Assembly: GCF_029407905.1 (NCBI RefSeq)
Contig: NC_073624.1
Span: 120,156,001 to 120,220,000 of the forward strand
Length of the DNA: 64,000 bases
Origin: Bubalus kerabau
Taxonomy: Eukaryota; Chordata; Mammalia; Artiodactyla; Bovidae
Direction of reading: 5' to 3'
Positions within the stretch are counted from its first letter, which is position 1, and every line of letters starts with the position of its first letter. A program made the translations under genes and the position numbers. Below the pieces are notes generated by a model that was given only the letters and a program-made list of their open reading frames with translations, made no database searches and was not told the DNA's origin. Positions 57,518 to 64,000 of this stretch are shown here, piece after piece.

Positions 57518-57728
57518 GTGATTTAGTTGCTAAGTAGCGTTCAACTCTTGCAACCCCCATGGGCGGTAGCCCACCAGGCTTCTCTGTTCATGGGATTCTT
57601 CAGGCAAGAATACTGGAGTGGGTTGCCATTTCCTTCTCCAGGGGAATCTTCCCGACCCAGGGATCAAACCCATATCTTCCCTGCATTGCAGGCAGATTCT
57701 TTACCAACTGAGCTGCAAGGGAAGCCAC
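57518..57728 (-). mobile_element. Bov-tA SINE with perfect 13-bp TSD
   Basis: Flanked by cttgaacattatg at 57505-57517 and 57729-57741, only 16 bp from the previous SINE. Confidence 0.96.
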
Positions 57729-59029
57729 CTTGAACATTATGTCCCTGATCAAATAGAATTTTTCACTTTGAATGCAGTCAAATAGCAAATGTTCCCTCTA
57801 AGAGATTGTGCTTTCTGAGTTTCTTTAAAGAAATCTTTCATTGCCCTCAAGGTCAAAAAGATATTTTTTTCCTATATATTCTAAAATTTTTAAACTTTTG
57901 CTTTTCGAAATCAGAGCTTTAACCCACGCAGAATGTATTTAGGTGAATAATGGGAGACAGCAACCTCATTTTGTTTTTTTGTTTTTTCTGTGTGGATGAT
58001 CAATTATCTCAGTACAGTTTGTTGAAGTCTTGCCTTCCCCACTGATTTATAATGCTCCTCTCCATATACCAAGTTCTCATACAAACTGAGATCTCCATTT
58101 TTTCCTATAGGTCAGTATGTCTATCATTGTACCAACAGCACATTCTGGAACCACTAAAACTAAATAATAAATTGTGAGGTCTAATAAGACCAGTGTTTTT
58201 CCTTAATTTTTTTTCAAGGCTTCCTTATTATTCTACATGAATTTTAGGAAGATTTTACACATTTATACAAAACATCCTCTTGAGGATTTTGATAAAATTG
58301 CATAGATTTGCATGTTAAATTTATTCCTTCAAATGTTAGGTCTTAACACCCATGCCCATGGACTACATCTTGATTATTTCAGTCTTTACCCCACTTTTAA
58401 ATTTAACAATTTCCTTCATATAAACCTTGCATCATATCTTTGTTAGATTTACTTCTAGATACCTTGGGAATTGTTGTTATTGTGAATGGGATTTGAAAAA
58501 TCATATTTCTAATCTATTACTTTTGATATTAGTCATATATTGATTTTAGTAAAGTACTTTGAGACTAAGTGACTGAAATAATTTTAATAGTTTTTCTGTG
58601 TTGATTGGTCTCAGTCAAGATTTCTAGAACAATGCCAGCTTTATTTTTTTTTAAAAAAAAAGCAGTGAAAGAAGGCATCCTTATCTTATTTTTAACTTTA
58701 TTTGGAATGCTTCTATTGTTTCACCACCAACTATAATTCTTGCTGCCAGATAAGGAAATTCCCTTGTATTCACTGTCTGCCAAGAATTACGTCATGAATA
58801 GTGGTGGATTTTTCTAATGCTTTCCTAATATCTAGTCAGATGATATTTTTCTTTTTTCCTGTGTTCTGTTAGCACAGAGAATCATAATAATAAATTCTCT
58901 AGTGTTAACTGTTTGCTTTACCGAGGCAGGGATGGGGAAGTGGCAACCTATTTAGATGTGTTGGTGAGCTTTCTGTTTGAGGTAAGATTTAACTTTTCCC
59001 AGTGTTTTAACTAGAACATGCCTATGCAG

Positions 59030-59246
59030 GCGTGCCAAGTTGCTTCAGTTGTCTCCAGCTCTTTGCAGCCCCGTGGACTGTATCCTGCCAGGCCCCTCTG
59101 TCCATGGGATTCTCCAGGCAAGAATACTGGACTGGGTCGCCATGCCCTCCTCCAGGGGATCTTCCCGACCCCGGGACCAAAACCTCATTTCTTAGGTCTC
59201 CTGCATTGGCAGGTGGTTCTTTACTGCCTGCGCCACCTGGGAAGCC
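59030..59246 (-). mobile_element. Bov-tA SINE
   Basis: Antisense 'gttgcttcagttgtctccag' to 'ctgcgccacctgggaagcc'. Confidence 0.92.
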
Positions 59247-59363
59247 ACCTAAAAAGCTGTGTGAGCCTGACGGCTTCGTGTGTGAGAGGACAGATTTTGA
59301 TTAGTGATTCACTTCTCTGTGGTTATTGATGATTCATATTTTTCTTAAAATTATACATTTCAG

Positions 59364-59605
59364 GGACTTCCCTGGTGGCCCAGTGGCTAAGATTCCAAGC
59401 CCCCAATGCAGAGGGGCCTGCTCAGGGAACTAGACCCCACACGCTGGGACTAAGACCTGGTGAAAGTGAAGTGAAGTCACACAGTCGTGTCCGACTCTTT
59501 GCGACCCCATGGACTGTAGCCCACCAGGCTCCTCCGTCCATGGGATTCTCCAGGCAAGAATACTGGAGTGGGTTGCCATTTCAATAAATGAACATTTTAA
59601 AAGTT
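59364..59605 (+). mobile_element. CHR-type tRNA SINE holding a reversed BovA
   Basis: CHR head 'gggacttccctggtggccca' to 'gctgggactaagacctggtg', then an antisense BovA at 59462-59583 and an AT-rich tail 'aataaatgaac'. Confidence 0.85.
59462..59583 (-). mobile_element. BovA monomer inside the CHR SINE
   Basis: 'gtcacacagtcgtgtccgac' to 'tggagtgggttgccatttc' in reverse orientation relative to the host SINE. Confidence 0.88.
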
Positions 59606-59785
59606 TCATCTAAGTCTTAAAAGCATGCAGAGTTTCTTCATAATATTCTCTATTTGTAAGTCTCTCATCTATAGAGTTGTTTCAATTCTAATAATATTTG
59701 TACTTACTTTTCTCTCTTATTAAAGTTGTCAGGGGTATGTCTAATCCTCTTTTCAAAGCAGTCTCTAACAATTTTCATTAAGCAT

Positions 59786-60067
59786 GCTGCTGCTGCTGCT
59801 GCTGCTAAGTCACTTCAGTCATATCCGACTCTATGCGACCCCACAGACGCCAGCCCACCATGCTCCCCCGTCCCTGGGATTCTCCAGGCAAGAACATTGG
59901 AGTGGGCTGCCATTTCCTTCTCCAATGCATGAAGGTGAAAAGTGAAAGTGAAGTCGCTCAGTCATGCCCAACTCTTTGCAACCCCATGGACTGCAGCCCA
60001 CCAGGCTCCTCCGTCCATGGGATTTTCCAGGCAAGAATACTGGAGTGGGTTGCCATTGCCTTCTCAT
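59786..60067 (-). mobile_element. BOV-A2 SINE with (GCT)n tail
   Basis: Complete antisense dimer with TSD cattaagcat at 59776-59785 and 60068-60077. Confidence 0.96.
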
Positions 60068-60445
60068 CATTAAGCATATTATTTGTTAATTTATTTCATT
60101 AACTTCTAATCTTATTTTTATTATTTTCTTGCTTCTTTCTTTCATTATACTCTGTTATTTCTCTGTTTCAATAAAATGATCAACTGTTGAATTTTAAATT
60201 ACTCATGTTTTAAATACAATCTTTTGTTCTATATCCTTTAAGGCTCTAAGTTCCTTTTATGTATAGTTTTAGTTGCATCCATGAAATTTAATAAGCAGTG
60301 TTCTCATTTTTTCATTAATTTCTAAGCATTTTTTAAGTTTCTGTTTTACCCATAAACTATTTAGAAGTATGTTTTTACCTTCCTATGTATGTAATTTCTA
60401 GGTTACTTTTTTATTATTGTTATCTAACTTTTTTGTTAGATAAAT

Positions 60446-60729
60446 TTCTTTGGGATTTCTTTGGAGGGAATGATGCTGAAGCTGAAACTCCAGTACTTTG
60501 GCCACCTCATGCGAACAGTTGACTCATTGGAAAAGACTCTGGTGCTGGGAGGGATTGGGGGCAGGAGGAGAAGGGGACGACAGAGGATGAGATGGCTGGA
60601 TGGCATCACTGACTCGATGGACGTGAGTCTGAGTGAACTCCAGGAGTTGGTGATGGACAGGGAGGCCTGGCGTGCTGCGATTCATGGGGTTGCAAAGAGT
60701 CGGACACAACTGAGCGACTGAACTGAACT
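60446..60729 (+). mobile_element. BovB LINE 3' end (284 bp)
   Basis: 'tctttgggatttctttggag' to 'gagcgactgaactgaact'. The translated C-terminus (HGVAKSRTQLSD) is open from 60461. Confidence 0.95.
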
Positions 60730-60965
60730 TTATTGTCAAAAGGTTGGCCCATTTGACACTGATTCTTGGTACTTCTTCAGACTTTTTGTAGACTAGCAAT
60801 TGATGAATTCTATAGGCAATGGATCCAGATGCTTGAAAACACTGTTTAACCACTAAAATGGTTCTAAAACATACTGAGATTAATATTATGTTATTTATAA
60901 CTTCCAAGCCTCTATTAGGTTTTTTGTTTTATGTTTCTGAGAAAGATTGTAGAATCTCCCACAAG

Positions 60966-61002
60966 TTCATTGAGTTGATTGTCCATCAATCAACTCAATG
61001 AA
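60966..61002. repeat. Perfect inverted repeat: 16-bp stem, 5-nt loop
   Basis: Arms ttcattgagttgattg (60966-60981) and its exact reverse complement (60987-61002) around loop tccat. It lies within the ancient L1 sequence. Confidence 0.97.
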
Positions 61003-61614
61003 ATTGTTCTGTCAATTTCTGCCTTATATACTTTGGGTCAACACTATTAGGTGCATATGGGTTCATGTCTTCTGGGTGACATTTTATGTCTTATAATTTC
61101 AGCTTCATTAATGTGAATGCCTTAAAATCTATTTTACCAAATAACACTGACTTTATCCTTCCTTTTACATTCAAAATTATGGGCTTTATATTTAAGATGA
61201 ATCTTCTGTCAAGCCATAGCATCATATTTTACTTCTTTACCAAGTTTTTTATTCAATTTATTTAAACAAAAACAGCTTTACTCATTCTTTAGTTTAATAG
61301 GCAAATTTAGTGTAAACAGATATACACATATAGCTACAGACAGATTCTGATCCTGCTTTACTATATTTTTCAATGTTTTCTATTCATCTTGCTTTTAGTT
61401 TGCCTCTTTTCTCTCCTTTCCTGCTTTATAGTAGATCATTTTTCTCTAGTCTATTTTTATCCTTTTCATCATTTCAAAATTGTATAATCTGTTTCTATGT
61501 GCTCCTTCGGTGGCTGCACTTCAGTATTAATGCATGATGCCTTTACAGTCTAATGTTAATCCGCGCCTCTACGTGCCTTGAGAACAAGGGCCTGAACACA
61601 CTATACATTCAGTG

Positions 61615-61850
61615 TAGTGTCGTTATCAAGTCACGAGGTCTGGAGCTACGCTACCTGGATCTGGATCCCGGCTCTATCTCCTCCTAACATCTACTTCATA
61701 GGTTGCTAACCATCATTCTGCATCAGAACCTTCATCAGAAAAATAAAGTTAATATAAAAATGCTAATCATAATTGCTTGAGAATTCAATTAGTCACTACA
61801 TGGAAAGGGCTGAGAGAGGTAGCTAGTATATGTTACCTGTTATAAATTTT
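61615..61850 (+). repeat. MIR SINE
   Basis: 'cgaggtctggagctacgcta', 'cctggatctggatcccggct', 'gagaattcaattagtcacta' and 'aagggctgagagaggtagc' follow MIR from its tRNA-like head. Confidence 0.78.
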
Positions 61851-62284
61851 CATTTTCCTATTATACTGTTAAACTATTGTTATAGTAATTTTTTACATCA
61901 TCAAAGTTAGTCATTATTATTATTTAACAGGTGATGCTTATTTAAATTTACCAAAAGGTTTACCAATTTTTGCTTTACCATTGCTTCTCTCTTTCTAGAT
62001 TAAATTTTCTTCTTCCTGGGGTATACCCTATAGTCATTCTTTGCACAATGGTCTGTAAACAGGAAACTCTTCTAGTCCTTCTTTGTCTGAAAAGGTCTAT
62101 ATTTTGCCTTCACTCATAATAATTTATCAGAATATGGAAGCCCAACTAGGCCATAACTTCAACTTTCTTTCAACATTTTGAAAATGTGTATCACACTATC
62201 TAGGAGACACTGTTATCACTGATGTGATACTTATCATTGCTTTCTCAAGAAGTGATCTTTCTTTTCTCTCTAGTCACTTTCCTT

Positions 62285-62360
62285 TTTTTTTTTTTATTTT
62301 TAAACCTGAAACACTGTATTAGTTTTGCCAAACATTAAAATGAATCCACCACAGGTATCA
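62285..62360 (-). mobile_element. Short L1 3' end, antisense
   Basis: Reverse poly(A), then 'tgtattagttttgccaaaca' and 'aatgaatccaccacaggtat', the reverse of the younger L1 3' end at 41980-42050. Confidence 0.88.
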
Positions 62361-62390
62361 TTCATTGTTGTAGTTTCATCTTTAATTGGT

Positions 62391-62779
62391 GCCTGAAGAA
62401 TTGATGTTTTTGCAGTGTGGTGTTGGAGAAGACTCTTGAGAGTCCCTTGGACTGCAAGGAGATCCAACCAGTCCATTCTGAAGGAGATCAGCCCTGGGAT
62501 TTCTTTGGAAAGAATGATGCTAAAGCTGAAACTCCAGTACTTTGGCCACCTCATGCGAACAGTTGACTCATTGGAAAAGACTCTGATGCTGGGAGGGATT
62601 GGGGGCAAGAGGAGAAGGGGACGACAGAGGATGAGATGGCTGGATGGCATCACTGACTCGATGGATGTGAGTCTCAGTGAACTCCGGGAGTTGGTGATGG
62701 ACAGGGAGGCCTGGCATGCTGCGATTCATGGGGTCGCGAAGAGTCGGACACGACTGAGCGACTGATCTGATCTGATCTG
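62391..62779 (+). mobile_element. BovB LINE 3' end with a GATCT-type tail
   Basis: 'cctgaagaattgatgttttt' to 'cgactgatctgatctgatct'. The tail repeats GATCT, not the GAACT of the other copies. Confidence 0.95.
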
Positions 62780-62959
62780 GACTCTTTTGCAACCCCACAA
62801 GTATACCCTGCCAGGCTGCTCTGTCCATGGAATTTCCCAGGCAAGAATATTCAAGTGGGTTGCCATTTCCTTCTCCAGGGGATCTTTCTGACCCCTGATC
62901 AAACTCATGTCTCTTGTATTGCAAGCAGATTCTTTACCACTTAGCCATCTGGGAAGCCC
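62780..62959 (-). mobile_element. Bov-tA SINE, joined directly to the BovB tail
   Basis: Antisense 'gactcttttgcaaccccaca' to 'cttagccatctgggaagcc'. Its 3' tail is replaced by the BovB end, suggesting BovB inserted in or beside it. Confidence 0.9.
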
Positions 62960-63209
62960 TTTATTAAACATGATAGTTTTAAATTTTCAGAAAGAAACAG
63001 AGCTAACAGTAGCATGAGCCCCTGTATTACCATTTCCTAGATTCAACAGTTATCAAGAGTTTGCTTCATCTATACCTTTTCTTTCTTCACTAAAGTATTT
63101 TAAAGGAAATCATAGACATTTAGTCATTTCACTCATGCCATATACATCTCCAAAACTGTTTTTTTAATGTAATGATGATGTAATTATACATATTATGAAA
63201 TGATCTCCA
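62960..63209. other. AT-rich intron sequence, unassigned
   Basis: May include further ancient L1 sequence, but not clearly. Confidence 0.4.
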
Positions 63210-63339
63210 GCTGTCTTCAAGGTTTTTGTTTTTGTTTTGTTTTTTTCTCCTTGAGCTTGGTGTTTCATAGTTTTACCACAATGTTTCTGATGTGACTTTG
63301 CTTTTCCTTCTCTTGCTCAGGTCACTTTTGGTCCCCATC

Positions 63340-63739
63340 CTCAACTTCAATACACTATCCCAAACCCGATCCATCACCAAGTTCTTTTATTTAACCTTCT
63401 TAATAGATTTTTAATCCATCACCTCTCTCCTTATTCACTGCCATCCAAGGCAAGTGATCCCATCTCTCTTCTGAACTTCTGTAATAACTTCAAAATTTCT
63501 CACATCCATCCCTTCCCCTCTATATCTAATGCTCACAATGCAGCCAGAAGGTTCTTTTTAGAATGCAAATTTGCTGATGCAACCTCCATCTTCAAACTTT
63601 CAATTTCTCTGAGGAAAAAGGTCTAGGGGCTCCATGTGGTCAGTCTCTAACCAGTCATGCATAAACTGTTTATTTCATCTTGATATAGCCCTCAACCTCT
63701 ACCCTCCACCACATCCCTAACCATTTCCTAATTAACTTT
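63340..63739 (+). repeat. L2 LINE fragment
   Basis: 'acttctgtaataacttcaaa', 'acaatgcagccagaaggttc' and 'atgtggtcagtctctaacca' follow L2 ORF2/3' order. Confidence 0.6.
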
Positions 63740-63921
63740 AAAAAATGTTTATTTGGCTGTGCCGTGTCTCAGTTACAGCACACAGTATCTCTAGTTGCAG
63801 CATGCAAACTCTTAGTTGTGGCATATAGGATCTAGTTCCCTGATCAGTGATCGAACTCAGGCCCCCAACCCTGGGAGTGCAGAGTCTTAGCCACTGGACC
63901 ACCAGAGAAGTTCCACTTCCC
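63740..63921 (-). mobile_element. CHR-type tRNA SINE with TSD
   Basis: Antisense 'ggctgtgccgtgtctcagtt' to 'ccactggaccaccagagaag'. TSD aattaacttt at 63730-63739 and 63922-63931. Confidence 0.88.
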
Positions 63922-64000
63922 AATTAACTTTCAATAGTCTTTCGGTTTTCCTCATTCCTTCTCTAGGAAAACCATCCTTGGAATCCAAATCTAGACGAAG

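Larger units (their letters stand above)
54254..63310 (-). repeat. Ancient eutherian L1, antisense, opened by many insertions
   Basis: The + strand reads reverse L1 ORF2 in consecutive pieces: 54254-54400, 57087-57259, 57742-59015, 59280-59360, 59600-59775, 60078-60445, 60730-61590, 61960-62280 and 63210-63310. Examples are 'ggagttgtaccaatttacat', 'gattttgataaaattgcata', 'attgtgaatgggatttgaaa' and 'gaaggcatccttatcttatt'. It is diverged with no open frame. Piece order is consistent with a single element. Confidence 0.75.
26413..64000 (-). other. TRHDE: TRHDE intron on the 5' side of the exon (partial)
   Basis: By inference from the exon's orientation, everything above 26412 is intron lying before the exon in transcription order. 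It holds no second recognisable TRHDE exon. It carries the L1 nest (31-45 kb) and the BovB/L1 complex (54-63 kb). The nested L1s and nearly all BovB copies here point opposite to TRHDE, the orientation usually tolerated in introns. Confidence 0.75.

Noticed and set aside
26413..64000. A second TRHDE exon upstream of the one found
   Set aside because: I looked for minus-strand frames resembling the preceding M1 N-terminal domain segment (YYLAW-type text) and saw none. A short exon could still be missed by eye.

Overview
The window is nuclear DNA from a ruminant, most likely a bovid. The evidence is the repeat content: BovB (RTE-clade) LINEs with GAACT-type tails, Bov-tA and BOV-A2 SINEs with (AGC)n tails, cetartiodactyl CHR-type tRNA SINEs and a bovine-type L1 with a very long 5' UTR. 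These sit beside older mammalian repeats (L2, MIR, MLT1, MER20, MER5A). I cannot tell cattle, buffalo, sheep and goat apart from sequence alone.

The only host coding sequence I can support is one exon on the minus strand at 26286-26412. It is 127 nt with canonical splice sites and encodes a segment I recognise as TRHDE, the thyrotropin-releasing-hormone-degrading ectoenzyme of the M1 aminopeptidase family. The exon encodes the part just before the exopeptidase (GAMEN-type) and HEXXH zinc motifs. Everything else in the window therefore reads as TRHDE intron: 26413-64000 upstream of the exon in gene order and 1-26285 downstream of it. No other TRHDE exon was found.

Region by region. 1-4.5 kb: two overlapping BovB pieces and several SINEs. 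4.57-7.1 kb: a minus-strand L2 broken by two LTR-like elements and two BOV-A2. 8.5-15.4 kb: L2-like sequence, an antisense BovB, MLT1 LTRs (one inside an L2 and itself holding a Bov-tA) and SINEs. 15.6-18.2 kb: a long antisense L2 holding an L1 3' end, then a CHR SINE holding a BovA. 18.3-22.4 kb: repeat-poor, AT-rich. 22.4-24.3 kb: an L2 holding a MER20, a CHR SINE and a BovA. 24.3-29 kb: mostly unassigned, with two MIRs, a BovB tail feeding a (CA)n and the exon. 29.1-31 kb: an L2 split by BovB and BovA. 31.1-45.5 kb: a nested L1 complex in which a young, almost full-length L1 (33717-42066) lies inside an older L1, which lies inside an antisense L2, with a BOV-A2 and a tiny BovB also inserted; target-site duplications mark each main layer. 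45.7-54 kb: SINEs, a Tigger-like DNA element, an MLT1-like LTR holding two SINEs, MER5A and L2. 54.2-63.3 kb: an ancient antisense L1 opened by a 2.7-kb BovB, two shorter BovB tails and many SINEs. 63.3-64 kb: L2 plus a CHR SINE.

There is no operon, CRISPR array, RNA gene or intact mobile element, and no new biological system that I can defend. The long open frames in the 31-45 kb and 54-57 kb regions belong to LINE ORFs, all of them broken. The items most worth checking are the TRHDE exon, the multi-layer nest with its dateable order, tandem repeats in the L1 5' UTR, a stop codon placed exactly at the Tyr of the BovB reverse-transcriptase YADD motif, and a perfect 16-bp hairpin at 60966-61002.
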